Below are positions 46,190-57,691 of a DNA stretch of 64,000 nucleotides, piece after piece. The notes under the pieces are model-generated. The model ran no database searches and was not told the origin of the DNA. It saw nothing but the letters and a program-made list of their open reading frames with translations. The DNA lies in assembly GCA_027704905.1 (NCBI GenBank), contig CM051002.1:4804351-4868350 (forward strand), read 5' to 3'. A program made the translations under genes and the position numbers. Position 1 is the stretch's first letter. Each line of letters starts with the position of its first letter. Source of the stretch: Muraenolepis orangiensis. Its lineage: Eukaryota > Chordata > Actinopteri > Gadiformes > Muraenolepididae.

Positions 46190-47660
46190 TGACGACCCAC
46201 TGTGTTCAGAGTTTACTCATGCAGCATTAGCGTTACCAAACAAAAGGTTTCCGCCGATTACCACTGACTACTGAGGATCTCCAACTTCAACTTCTCCAAC
46301 TTCCTCCAACTTGCTGACATAATGTTGCAAACGGTGTTGCCTTGGCGCTTGAGCTCATTTAGATGAGGCCACACACTTCTCATCATCCTGCAGAAACTCA
46401 AAGACTGTTTGGCTTTGGATTGTTTTCTGCTCTGACAAAAACCTCTGGTATTTCCTGATGACCCAAAATCGCTCCGGAACCCTTCCCTTACTCAGCTCCC
46501 TCACATTGGTAGAAAGGAGAATGTCATCTGAAGCTGCATTGACCTGGTGTGAGTGAGTTAGTGAGTGAGTGAGTGAGAGTGAGAGAGAATGACATACACA
46601 CTTTCTTCACTACAATTTGATTTAGACAAATGACTGGCCATCATACAATGCAACCAAGAGCAATTCACTTACCTTTGTCAGAAATGCATGCAAAAGGCGG
46701 TGCTGGAGTGCTGAGGAGGTTCTCATTTAGCTCACAAGCTTCATACTTGTCTCCAAGACATCTGAGTATTATTTTCCAAGATTGGCACACAGCACTGACT
46801 GGTGAAAGATGCAGTGGTATGACATTAGGTCTGGATGGTGCTCTTTCAGGTGCTGAACAGCCATCTTCTCTCTCCCAGTCGTGGCTGGAGCTCCATCAGT
46901 TGCAATGGACACAGTCTTGAGGTCAATTCCCATTTCATTTAGCATCTGCATGATGGCTTCACAAATGTCCTCTCCCCTGGTGTGGCCATAAAGGGTTTTG
47001 AGGACTAATATGTCCTCACAAAACGTTCCCATTGCCTCACTTTAACCTAACAAATTCCAAAGCTGGGCGTTGTCAGTGCTGTCAGTTGAATCATCACCAG
47101 TCAGTGAAATGCACTCTGAATTTTTGATGTCATCCGTCAGCTGTGTCACCAGGTCTTTATCAAGTTATTCAGATCTCCTGGTTGTAGTGGAGTTAAGAGT
47201 ATCTGCTTAATTTTCATCTCTGACATCTCCTGTTTCTCCTTATCCTCCAATAAAGACTCAGTTACTACAGTCATGCACTCCTTCACTACTTCTGAATCAG
47301 AAAACGGCTTTTTGTGCTCGTCCAGGCCATTCTTGAGTGAGGCTTCGGATAAAAGCGTCTGCTAAATAACTGTAATGCATGTAATGTAATGCTTTTTTTG
47401 CACTCTCAGGCATTGTCATAGATCTGGTATAGGTGTGTTTGTGGCTTGATAGGAAGATTTTAACTGAGTTAGTTCTGCTGTCCTCACCTCTGTGTTCTGG
47501 GGATACTGTTGCTTAAAATAGCTGTGCTTCAATTCCTAATGGCATTTCTCTGTCCATTCTTCTTTGAATTCTTGCTTATCAACTTTTCTTTGCTTTGGGA
47601 AAATTTGCAATAACGTTTGCAGGTCCCTGACTAAAAGTGATAACTAATTGTTATCACAAT
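46190..47660 (-). pseudogene. hAT transposase pseudogene (ZBED5/SCAND3-like)
   Basis: Read on the minus strand: KVDKQEFKEEWTEKC near the N-terminus, then HSYFKQQYPQNTEVRTAEL, KPFSDSEVVKECMTVVTESL, and ECISLTGDDSTDSTDNAQL (region of the first catalytic Asp). Next come GEDICEAIMQMLNEMGIDL with TDGAPATTGREK (second Asp) and MSYHCIFHQSVLCA. After a gap, VNAASDDILLSTNVRELSKG closes the series. This order is that of the domesticated-looking ZBED5/GTF2I-associated hAT family. Stops, shifts and a small LINE tail at 47331 break it. In active elements this enzyme cuts and pastes DNA. Here it is dead. The terminal repeats were not located. Confidence 0.87.
47331..47395 (+). mobile_element. Very short LINE/SINE 3' tail inserted in the hAT pseudogene
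   Basis: GGATAAAAGCGTCTGCTAAA, then TAACTGTAATGCATGTAATG, is the widespread fish LINE 3' end. It splits the hAT reading order. Only about 60 bases are present. Confidence 0.75.
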
Positions 47661-48227
47661 GCGACTTCTGATTGGGGGAAACAAACTCGCCCTCCCCCTC
47701 CCTAATGTTACCAATGAGGGCATTAGACTTTCACTTTCACGGAAGTGAAAACTAAAGTTAACTTGCGGTAACTTGCGGCCTAAAATGCGTGTCACGCTTG
47801 TGCGCAAAAGTAAATGTATATTTACCTACATTCTCACAACGCGTCAGACACAAGAACATATACATTCATTTACGTCTAATTTGACAAAGGGTCTGGTCCG
47901 GATTGATTTGCAATTTGGTCCGGATCCAGACCTGGGTCCGGAGTTTGAGAAGCCCTGCTATAGACGGACAAAACAGACAGACAAGAAAAGTAGTTACCGC
48001 AACCACAACAAAAACCAGCACAGCATGCGTGGCTAAACCTTGGAACCAGACACATTTTATGAGTTGAAACCTCAATAAGTTAAATCATGTCTATGTGGTC
48101 CTAGCTGCGGGCAGGATTGCACTCCCCCAGCCCTGAACACCACTTGAACTCAGGACCTTCTTAAACCTCCCACACTAGATAACAGACACCTTCCTTCACC
48201 TCCCACACAGAAGATAAGGCATACAAG
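47661..48227. other. No gene seen
   Basis: Unrecognised. A short open frame on the plus strand lacks motifs. Confidence 0.35.
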
Positions 48228-48607
48228 ATTCAATATTTGTATTTGCCATCTGCAAATATGCCATTGTACTATGAAAGTAAAATGGAATGCTTACTCCACA
48301 TTCCCCATTCAGTAAGAATTTTCTACAAAGTGATACAATCAAATACTGTACACAATAAAATAAAAATAAAAATAGCAATAATGTGAGTGATGGATGATAT
48401 ATGCATGTGTTGAATTGTGTGCAAAACACATTTAAAAAGCATTTTAAAGTGCCAGTAGTGCAGCAGCATCATGAATACAGTGCAGTACAATGCAGAACAG
48501 TGCAGTCACTGAAATGAGTCTAGAAAGTCCAGCAAAGTATGATAGTGTAATTTAATATGGATGACTATGTCATGAATGGTGGCAGCACTCCTAGTAGTTC
48601 AGTAGGC
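48228..48607 (-). mobile_element. LINE 3' end (GGGGAGTAAGCATTCC family), ending in a fold-back
   Basis: The reverse of the family UTR: GGAATGCTTACTCCAC, AGTGCAGCAGCATCATGAAT and GCAGCACTCCTAGTAGTTC. Its 5' end at 48607 is followed, after 5 bases, by an inverted copy of its own last 34 bases. Confidence 0.87.
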
Positions 48608-48646
48608 GCACTGCCTACTGAACTACTAGGAGTGCTGCCACCATTC
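48574..48646. repeat. Perfect 34-bp hairpin at a LINE 5' end
   Basis: Arms 48574-48607 and 48613-48646 are exact reverse complements around GCACT. The left arm is LINE UTR (GGTGGCAGCACTCCTAGTAG) and the right arm is its inversion. A snap-back or template switch during target-primed reverse transcription is a natural explanation. Confidence 0.96.
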
Positions 48647-48800
48647 CACAATTATGGGGTCTCCCCAAAACAAAAGCAAATTTAAACATGAAAAGTTTGT
48701 CAGAAAATCATGGGTTAATTAAACTGATCCCCCTCCTGCAACTTAAACTATGACTCTCACACACACACACACACACACAGACACACGTGCATACACCCAT

Positions 48801-48906
48801 AGTGCACTGTATCGATGATGCTGCTGTACTACTGGCACTTTAAAATGCTTGTATATGCTTTATGCACAATTCAACACATATACATTCAACATCCATCAGT
48901 CACTTG
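48801..48906 (+). mobile_element. LINE UTR fragment (same family)
   Basis: GATGATGCTGCTGTACTACT, GGCACTTTAAAATGC and CCATCAGTCACTTG match the middle UTR of the family. Both ends are missing. A short CA run (48759-48779) precedes it. Confidence 0.8.
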
Positions 48907-49960
48907 ATAGGGGGGGGTCACTTGATGCAGATGCTGCAGTGTGTACAAGCTGTCTCAGCAGGTCAAATCCATTGCCAGTCATTGTCATCCAAATCTCTTC
49001 CCAAAAACAATCACACCCATATACCCATACACACACACACACACACACACAGACGATGAAAGCTCATGGCAAGGTTATTACGCGCTCTCTCGTCCTTCGC
49101 AGCCCCACTGTTCTCAGACCTCTTGTTCTATGAACGGTAATGAGGATGCAGTTCCTGAGGCATGACAGAAGCAGCATTTTTGACGATAAGATGACTTTAA
49201 TTTAAATGCAGAAATTAGCAAATGAAGTTCAAGCATAGAGTCAGACAGTCGGAGGCAGATGTGAGACTTCCACTGGCGTTCCTTATCTCGCTACCTGTCT
49301 ATCTCTATGGATCTACTGTGTGATCCATGTGTGTCTGTCTCACATCTCTTGGCTGTTCTATTGATCTATGGTGATGTGTTGGTCCAGGCGCTGGGGTGTA
49401 GGGGATTCATTTTCATGTCCTTTACAATTTAGTTATAGTTTGTGCCCTTTCCTTTCCATTTTATGTTAGCTAAGAAGGTTAAACACATCATTAATTTCCC
49501 CAGTGTCTCCGCTATGTAGTTTATTTAATTTAATATATTGATATGTATTAAGTTCTTTATTAAGAAACCTACATTTTCATCTATTTGGGTTTCTAGAATT
49601 AGTTTGGCTGATACTCCCTGTTAGGGCGTGGTTTGCTTAGCTTGGAGCGCCATGTGAATTTGGTAATTAGTGGTAAATCAGGAACCACATAACCCCTTTG
49701 TTTAGTGATTAGTTGTCAATAGGAGTCAGTCATTTTTTTTTTGTATTTTTGTCTTTACAGTGGCTGCGAGATCTCCGGAGCACATCCCATGGCTCTAGAA
49801 GGGTTTTTGGTTGCTTTTCTCCCCACTGGGCTTCGGTGCATGAGCACCCATCACCAGCAGTGGCATTGTTAGGGTTAAGCTACATACACACTACACGACT
49901 TTGCAAAATTCAGGGACTTTTCAATGACTTTCAAGCACCATTCATATCAAAATCAAGGAC
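48907..49960. other. No gene seen
   Basis: A CA run lies at 49029-49050. Otherwise unrecognised. Frames are short and motif-free. Confidence 0.4.
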
Positions 49961-50240
49961 CCATCCATCCATCCATCTATTGTCTACCGCTTATCCGGGT
50001 CGGGTCGTGGAGGTAGCAGCTTCAGCAGGGGACTCCAAACTTCCCTTTCCCTGGCAACATCGACCAGCTGTGACTGGGGGATCCCGAGGCCAGGGTAGAG
50101 ATGTAATCACCCCACCTGTACCTCGGTCTGCCCCGCGGTCTCTTCCCAGCTGGATGTGCCTGGGAAACCTCCCTCGGGAGGCGACCAGGAAGCATCCTAA
50201 CTAGATGCCTAAACCACCTCAACTGGCTCCCAAGGACCTT
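49961..50240 (-). mobile_element. RTE/Rex3-like LINE 3' end
   Basis: On the minus strand it reads QLRWFRHLVRMLPGRLPREV, then AHPAGKRPRGRPRYRWGDYI and the C-terminal codons, then the tail (GATG)n at 49961-49977. H-x-x-R-M followed by R-P-R-G-R-P-x-x-R-W-x-D is the well-known C-terminus of this RT family. It is 5' truncated by a LINE tail at 50241. Confidence 0.85.
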
Positions 50241-50390
50241 ATTTTTATTGTTATTTGTATTTTGTGCAGTATTTTTATAGTGTTTTAGAAAATGCATACT
50301 GCAGGAGGGAATGGGGAGTAAGCATGCCATTGTACATTTTGCATATGGCAAATAAAAATCTTATATCTTGAATCTTGAATCTTAAATAAA
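50241..50390 (+). mobile_element. LINE 3' end (GGGGAGTAAGC family)
   Basis: Short UTR: TGCATACTGCAGGAGGGAAT, GGGGAGTAAGCATGCC, GCAAATAAA and three AATCTTG-type repeats. It abuts the Rex3-like piece, which it probably interrupted. Confidence 0.85.
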
Positions 50391-51540
50391 GCTTTCTACA
50401 TTTTTTTACAGTTTTCCTTTTAAATAAAAAAGTTCATAAAAGCATTTCATTTGAGTTACTACAAAACTTTCATGATAAATTGCAAACAGTGAAAAGTGAT
50501 TATCGATATCAATCAAATCAAGTTTGTGTTAATCAAACCATTAACACACCTATTAAATAAATGGTATTTTGATCAACTTTCTTTTCATAATTCATCAATT
50601 CCGTTTTTATTTTTGATCAACAATTACATTTGTGTTGCTTTCCCCCATCTTCAAAAATAGCTAAAAAGAAAGAAATGAATAATTCAGAAATTAATATCAT
50701 CTTTGGTGTAATAAGAGATGTTATTAGCCTGGCTGTACACCTCATGATTTCATTCAGCTTACAGTCTTACAAGGGAAGAGCATCTTATATTTATACAATT
50801 GTATATCAATCTAAATATGTAGCATCTCTGAACGCACCCAAGCCCTAACATGGATCCAGAAATCCAAGCACACTCTATTGGTTTCTGTTGTTTAAAAAAT
50901 ATAGTTTGTTGTATGTAGGACTGTTTTTTTCAAGAACTTTCAAGGCATTGAATTTCAAGTACTTTCTTGAAGCCTTTCCAGGGAAGGGGCAGCCCTGAGA
51001 TACTTAACCTGCTAAATATCTCTGGGGCTTCTGCTGCACATTGGCGAACCTCTCAGTCGGGTTTTTGAGTCTCCAAATTCGGGCTAAGATTGTGTAGTTG
51101 GAAATTAGCTAACAGGCATCTTAGTAAGAAAAGTATTTTTCATTTTTCATTTGACATATTTTTGGCAATAACATTTATATCTGCAAGGTTCGGGCACATA
51201 CAAATTACAGCCATAAAGGGTGTGGTCCATTAGTCAGCATCATCATTTCATTAATGAATCCGCTCGGTTACACTTCATACCTTTCCAATATGAATATTTT
51301 TTATGGAGCGATCTGTAGCAACAAATTGTTGTCTCACAGCCTTCTAAGGCTCATCTGCTTTATTTCCTTTGGTCCATCACGCTTTGAGCTATAAACGTTG
51401 CTCTTCTTTGTACTTTTATATTTTACCTGCCGGCTGCTGTTTAGAAGAAGCTGGGAAATTTCTTTCTTTAAACCTTTCCTGGAGCTTTCCTCCAACTGCA
51501 GATAAAATACAATAATTGCATTCTGGCATTATACCACAGA
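50391..51540. other. AT-rich stretch without a gene
   Basis: Nothing was recognised on either strand. Frames are short. Confidence 0.4.
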
Positions 51541-52265
51541 TTAAACGATGACACACAGTAACACAGATGACACCAAACTGAGCTTGTCGTTTCCCCCCTC
51601 TGATGCGCAAGTAGAGACGTGCATTGCCGAGTGCCTGGCAGACATCTCGGAGTGGATGTCAATCCCCCTAAGGCTTAACCTGGACAAGACTGAGCTGGTG
51701 TTCTTCCGTGGAAATGGCTGTTGGCACTGATATCTGTCAGTCACCATTGGGGATACTGTTGTAAAACCAACTCGGACTGCGAGGAATCTGGGTGGATGCC
51801 CAGATGCCCGTCCACCCAGATTCACTTTGCCTCTGCTGCCTCTGCTTGCCCTGTTGCTCAGGAGTCCCTGCCGCCGATCTACACAGTCACGGCTCTTCTT
51901 TATTCTGGCCCCACAACAGTGGATTGAACTCCCTGCTGATATCAGAACAGCAGAGATGCTGCCAAGCTTTTTTAGCCACAGGCTGAAAACCCACCTCTTC
52001 AGAAAGCAGTACCCTATCCTTCCTCAAAGCACCTGCATCTTACTAGCCCTAGAGGATGCTTGATTGTTTTTTGTTAGCTCTATAACTTGTTATGTTGTGC
52101 TATTTTTAGCCAACTAATTGTACTTTTACTTGAGCATGGGTTCCGCTCTTGGAGAAAATGCACTAATGACAATTTGTTCCCTTGCCTACCTATGTTGAAA
52201 CACTCTATTGTGAGTTGTTTTGGTCAATAAGCATCTGCAAAATGACTGTAATGTGATTGCAATGC
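51541..52265 (+). mobile_element. YADD-lineage LINE 3' part with internal deletion
   Basis: It reads DTKLSLSFPPSDAQVETCIA and CLADISEWM, then NLDKTELVFF (RT palm end), and a short VTVR.. block. It then jumps to the C-terminus TALLYSGPTTVD and (other frame) LAPQQWIELPADIRTAEMLP, SFFSHRLKTHLFRKQY. The UTR ends TCTGCAAAATGACTGTAATG. It is the same lineage as the minus-strand copy at 55895-58610. About 300 coding bases are missing and the frame shifts. Confidence 0.85.
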
Positions 52266-52839
52266 AATGTAAAAGCCGGGTATTTCCTTGTTTATTGAGC
52301 ACCCTACAATCTCTCTTTATTTATGGACCAAAACAACACACAAAAAAAGAGTTCACTCAAGCACTTAGACTCACCGTGTAATGAGTATTAACACAGGCCT
52401 ATACTTGCTTTAATAAGTGCAAAGAAGCACAATTAACAATTATCACTCCACTCTCCATATTCTCCTTCACCCTTAGTAGTGCAATGCTTTTATTTTGGTA
52501 CCCAACACCTGACACAGATAGTATCTGGGATCGGGACCACAGAAAGGGGAATAAATAATGGTCATTAGTGTGTGAAGAGTAACTCGCTCATTTCCCTGCA
52601 TCCAGCGCTGTAGCGTCCACTGCTCCGGCCCAGCGTCCTCCAATGAGATTTATAGATGGGTCGAAAAAACTGGGGACTGGCTCTCTGATTTAACACAACA
52701 GAGCTGTTTGGCAGGAAGCCGTCGCCATCACCGGGGCCCATGGTCCTCTTCCTCCTTCCCCTCAACCTCCTCCACATCTTCCTTCCCCTCCTCCTCTTCC
52801 TCCCCCCTCCTCTTCCTCTTCCTGCTACTCCACTTCCTC

Positions 52840-53640
52840 CTCCTCCATCTCCTCCCTCCATCCCCTCCTCATCCTCCTCCTCCATCTCCTCCCTCCATCC
52901 CCTCCTCATCCTCCTCCTCCATCTCCTCCCTCCATCCCCTCCTCATCCTCCTCCTCCATCTCCTCCCTCCATCCCCTCCTCTTCCTCCTCCTCCATCTCC
53001 TCCCTCCATCCCCTCCTCTTCCTCCTCCTCCATCTCCTCCCTCCATCCCCTCCTCATCCTCCTCCTCCATCTCCTCCCTCCATCCCCTCCTCTTCCTCCT
53101 CCTCCATCTCCTCCCTCCATTCCCTCCTCTTCCTCCTCCTCCATCTCCTCCCTCCATCCCTCCTCATCCTCCTCCTCCATCTCCTCCCTCCATCCCCTCC
53201 TCTTCCTCCTCCTCCATCTCCTCCCTCCATCCCCTCCTCTTCCTCCTCCTCCATCTCCTCCCTCCATCCCCTCCTCATCCTCCTCCTCCATCTCCTCCCT
53301 CCATCCCCTCCTCATCCTCCTCCTCCATCTCCTCCCTCCATCCCCTCCTCTTCCTCCTCCTCCATCTCCTCCCTCCATCCCCTCCTCTTCCTCCTCCTCC
53401 ATCTCCTCCCTCCATCCCCTCCTCTTCCTCCTCCTCCATCTCCTCCCTCCATCCCCTCCTCTTCCTCCTCCTCCATCTCCTCCCTCCATTCCCTCCTCTT
53501 CCTCCTCCTCCATCTCCTCCCTCCATCCCTCCTCATCCTCCTCCTCCATCTCCTCCCTCCATCCCCTCCTCTTCCTCCTCCTCCATCTCCTCCCTCCATC
53601 CCCTCCTCTTCCTCCTCCTCCATCTCCTCCCTCCCTTCCC
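52840..53640. repeat. 37-bp pyrimidine-rich minisatellite, about 21 units
   Basis: Units contain CTCCATCTCCTCCCTCCATC and CCCTCCTCTTCCTCCTC, with a TCATCC/TCTTCC alternation and a few one-base-shorter units. The plus strand has C, T and rare A only. Because 37 is not divisible by 3, all frames stay open and give 334- and 328-codon artefacts. The flanks (52740-52840 and 53640-53700) are similar in composition. Confidence 0.96.
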
Positions 53641-53824
53641 TCCTCTTCCTCCTCCTCCTCTTCCTTCTACCCTCTTCCCTCTCCTCCTACTCCCCCTCCT
53701 CCTACTACTTAAAATGTATTGTTTAGTTTTGAGCTTGAAAAAGACTCCCCAATGTCCTTTTGGCAGAGTAAGAGGCCTAACCCCTCTACCTGCTCATTGA
53801 AGACATGCATCTAACAGAATTAAG

Positions 53825-53960
53825 ATTCAAGATGTTTTCATTTGCCATATGCAACAAGTAGAATGGAATGCTTATTAAAAACAATACTATAAAAATATAA
53901 ATACTGTACAGAATAAAAAGAACAATAAAAAGAACAATAAATTGACTTATGGTATGTCCA
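53825..53960 (-). mobile_element. LINE 3' end fragment (same UTR family)
   Basis: AAGATTCAAGATG, ATTTGCCATATGCAACA and AATGGAATGCTTA are the reversed family tail, with the GGGGAGT part deleted. AT-rich UTR follows. Confidence 0.75.
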
Positions 53961-54337
53961 TGTTTTGTATGATATGTTTACAAAACAATGGATGATTTAT
54001 ATTAAATGCCATGTGATAAGTAAAGTTATTTTTACTAAATTGGGCATACCTGTAGTTGGGTCATTTTAGCTTGGTGTGGACCCAAAGACAAGGTTGAATT
54101 CTTGTCATGTCTGGTCAAGCGGAACAATTCTGGCTGAAATTAAGTTTGGGGTTGATGGGTTTGGCTATTTTGGCATCTAGAAAGAAAAAAAAAGAAAAAA
54201 GTACTCAGTAAGTGTGCTCAGCGCTCCAGTCACGTTGACCCAGGAGAACAGCACTACGATAAATAACTTTCATAATGAGCCCAGTCTCCCAGCAACACAG
54301 GGAGCGATCCTCTCCTCCTGACTAGCTGGGAAGCCAG

Positions 54338-54392
54338 GAGATGTATACTGTGGGAGGGAATAGGGAGTAAGCATTCCTATGTACTTGTAGGG
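54338..54392 (+). mobile_element. LINE tail fragment (same UTR family)
   Basis: GTATACTGTGGGAGGGAATA, GGGAGTAAGCATTCC and TATGTACTTG. Only about 50 bases are present. Confidence 0.7.
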
Positions 54393-55144
54393 GATGTATG
54401 AGTATAGATTAATCAATTAAAACCCCAACAAAAAATTTGAAACAGCGAAAATACGTATCCATATCGTCTTGTGGGAATATGTTTTGCTTATTGAGAGAAT
54501 AAGAACAGAAATAAGGAAAATGATTTCAATTATGCAGCCGTTTGATTGTTTCATGGCCAGCTCGTTAACTCTGCTGGGATTAGGATTCACTGGGATGAAG
54601 GAGCTGTCTGGTTGTTTTTTACTGCTGAACTCAAGGGTTCAAAGACAAAGAGTCATACACTCTGTGGTTCTCTAGTTATAAAGTGTGACGGTATTGTAGG
54701 ATATCATAACACCCCGATTCACCTGCCGTTTCGCCATTCATTTTCATTCATTGAAATAGACTTCTTAAAAGTTGCTTTTGGGAAAATGGTTAAATCATGA
54801 AGAGACATCTTCATGATTCATGATTCATTATTCTTCAACACCTTTCTGTTCAACTAATTCATCTTTCCTTCTATTATGGATACCTTCCGTGTCAATATCC
54901 CAATTATGGATTAGGCTTCAGCTTGTTTTTCACTAGAGCCATGGTAACTTCTGCTGCTTTCTGTGTCTGGCTATCAAAGGGCCACAGCAGACGGTCCCTC
55001 AGTCTGTCTTGAGTCCACCATTTCCTAGCTTATTCTTTGTCACTTATAATAATAAATAATACTAATAATTGTATTTGTATAGTGCTTTGGACTTGGCTTG
55101 GGAACCACAAAGGTCACCTCTCAAAATCACACAAAACAAAAAAA
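54393..55144. other. No gene seen
   Basis: Unrecognised. A 10-bp perfect hairpin (ATCATGAAGA/TCTTCATGAT) is at 54796-54819. Frames lack motifs. Confidence 0.4.
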
Positions 55145-55240
55145 GGAAATGTGAATTAGATATGATGACGATGACGGATATGGGGCGGTGATAGAACGCT
55201 TGAGAAGAAGCCCAACAGCGTGAGTCACGTGAATTTAAGA

Positions 55241-55243
<3 letters not shown>
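55145..55243 (+). mobile_element. Fold-back MITE-like repeat, fragment
   Basis: GAACGCTTGAGAAGAAGCC and GTGAGTCACGTGAATT match the middle of the copy at 29464-29894. Both ends are lost, and the right side runs into a GA array. Confidence 0.6.
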
Positions 55244-55386
<143 letters not shown>

Positions 55387-55507
55387 AAGATGTACCGGCT
55401 GCCTCTTTCATTATATTCCGAGCAGGTCGCTTCCCTGTGATGGATGGATGACAACTGGGCTCTGGCAGTCCGGAATCAATTAAGGGTGAGTTCATGAGAT
55501 TGAACAG

Positions 55508-55589
<82 letters not shown>

Positions 55590-55742
55590 CTTTCTCTCTT
55601 TCCCTCTATTTTCCTCTCTTTCCCTCCCCCCCCTCTCTCTCTCTTTTACCATCTCTCTTTCCCCCCCCTTATCTCTCTCCCCCTCCCTCTCTCTTTCCCT
55701 CCCCTATCTCTCTCTCTTTCTCTCTCTCTCCCTCCCTCTCGC
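55508..55742. repeat. (CT)n pyrimidine tract
   Basis: A pure CT array to about 55585, then CCCTCTCTTT-rich pyrimidines to 55742. With the preceding GA tract it forms a long imperfect inverted repeat. Confidence 0.96.
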
Positions 55743-55894
55743 CGGTCCCCAAGATAACATTTAGTTTTACACTTTGTTATAGTCATCGGTTAATTGCTAA
55801 GTAACACTGCACCTTAAATTAGGAATGCCGCCACATTATGCGCAGCAGCCTTATTTACCCACGACTGGTTCCACTACAATTATCATGCAAATGA

Positions 55895-56270
55895 CGCCAC
55901 AATTATCAAGCCCGACGCTTTTGTCCAAAGCGACTTGCAATAGTGCATTCAACAAAGGTAGGTCACCAGAAGTCTGAAGTGTATTTCATTCCTAACAAGT
56001 CTCCAAGAACTGAGCCAGTGCTCAGGTAAAAGTACAATAAGTTCAGGTAAAAGTACAATAAGTTGGGGAACAATATTTAACTGACAATCTACTTAAAAAG
56101 AGGCTAGTGCGCTAGAAAAAAGTGATAAGAAGATGCTCTAGGTGTTTCCTGAAGAGGTGAGTTTTCAGCCTGCGGCGGAAGATGGCTGTGACTCTGCAGT
56201 CTTGACATCCGTGGGAAGTCATTCCACCAATTTGGGGCCAGGAAAGAGAAGAGTCATGACTGGCCCCTAA
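55895..56270 (-). mobile_element. LINE (YADD lineage), 3' end of a split copy
   Basis: The minus-strand C-terminus of the RT ORF (about 56130-56260: degraded NWWNDF..., then FRRRLKTHLFRKHLE) is followed by UTR containing GTCGCTTTGGACAAAAGCG. It is separated from the rest of the copy by the element at 56271-57688. Confidence 0.83.
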
Positions 56271-57688
56271 TGCCCCGTTTCCACCAAGCTGTTTTGAGAG
56301 CCGTTTCGGAGCCCGCGCGTCATCGCGAACCAGTTCTTTGGTTTCCACCGCAATGGAGCCGCTTTCTGGCTCCGTTAAGTGGTTCGTTTGCGGCTCCACT
56401 TCGAAGCTGAGCTGGCCAGCCGGCTCCACTACGTCAGGGGCTGGGGGCGGGGCTTATCGGGGCTGGGGGCGGGGCTTATCGGACAAACTCAAAACAAACT
56501 CAAAGTTTTTTTCCGCCATCTTTAAAATCAGTCAAATTCTCCGTGGACGTGAAGGTGACAGTGGTCCGTGGACGAGACAAACTGCGTTTGTTTGCGTTGT
56601 TGTCCTCGGCAGAAGGTCACAATAAACTAGAGGAGCTTCTAGAACAAACCGCTATTAGAAAAACTACAGCGTGAGATGTCTTCAGCGGGGGACAGGACCG
56701 AGGGGCTAATCGATAACAATTCAGATTCAGATTCAGATTACTTTATTAATCCCGAGGGAAATTAAGGAAAACTGATGATCTGCTGCTGTCACACTGGTCC
56801 TGGTAAGTTTTACTTTATAAATCTTTCCCGTGTTGCCAACCAGCTTTGTATTTATAATCTGTTTAGCGAGCTGCTCATTATCACATCAATGTTATGTTCC
56901 TATCATCACAAATGAGGAGCTATGATTGCTAGGCTTCTGTTAGCCGATATTAACCTTGATAACGTCACGATGCTACTTTCTAAAAACAGTAAAGTGTAAT
57001 GGAGTCATGTTTTAATTCACTTTTCATTTGTTTTAGTTGTTTATGGAGTCGTCTTCCCTGGACGATGCGATGCGGAGCTACCGCCCCACTGGGCTGCAGC
57101 TCACAGGAGCCCCTCAGCCCATCGGAGCTTTATTAACATGGACTTATTACACTGCACTCTACACTTTTACATTTTGTGATTACTGTATATTGTGTATTTA
57201 ATGTTTTTTGTTTTTTTTTAAATAAAACATTTCTATTTTTCATACAATGTCCGCTTCATTATGCTTTATCAACCGAGAAACATAATACAAGATGACAGTT
57301 TTGAAGAAGAAAAGGCAAATGGTCCCTTCTGTTTAAGTACTCTATTAATGCAGCTCTAACGTCAAGTCCATTTTATTAGTATAGTCCTTTATCACAGTTA
57401 GGGGCTTCAACGTAATCGCGTCCATAGCGCTAAAGACGAGCAGCTGTTGTAGCCTCAAAGCCAGGCGCAACACTTTCCATCCATCATGTAATATACTGTT
57501 GTGGAAGTTGGCGCGAGCTGCTGGGAAAGCAGAGCCGTTAACAGTGACGTCATGACGTGGCTCTCGGCGAAAAAGGCAGTGGAAACGCAAACCAGTTTTT
57601 TTGCCGGCTCCCCAATTGAACCAACTGCGACCCGGCTCCATTGACACGCGAGAGCCCGAACTGGGCTTTCTTTGGTGGAAACGAGGCA
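56271..57688. mobile_element. PIF/Harbinger-like element (3-bp TAA duplication)
   Basis: The 1418-bp element begins TGCCCCGTTTCCACCAA and ends TTGGTGGAAACGAGGCA. It is flanked by TAA (56268-56270 and 57689-57691). Three-base TWA duplications are characteristic of PIF/Harbinger. Subterminal copies of GGCTCC and GGTTTCCACC/GGTGGAAAC extend the inverted symmetry. The interior has no recognisable transposase. A frame from the ATG near 57043 (MESSSLDDAMRSYRPTGLQL) after a TTTTAG acceptor-like site might be a remnant exon of the accessory gene. An older LINE tail lies inside at 56718. It is inserted in a LINE, whose sequence rejoins on removal. Confidence 0.82.
56718..56770 (-). mobile_element. LINE 3' tail inside the Harbinger-like element
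   Basis: ATTCAGATTCAGATTCAG, then TTTATTAATCCCGAGGG, is the reversed end of the LINE family seen at 34870. About 50 bases. Confidence 0.75.
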
Positions 57689-57691
57689 TAA

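Noticed and set aside
52708..53726. 334- and 328-codon frames and several minus-strand Gly/Glu-rich frames
   Set aside because: All come from the 37-bp pyrimidine-rich minisatellite, which lacks stop codons in every frame.
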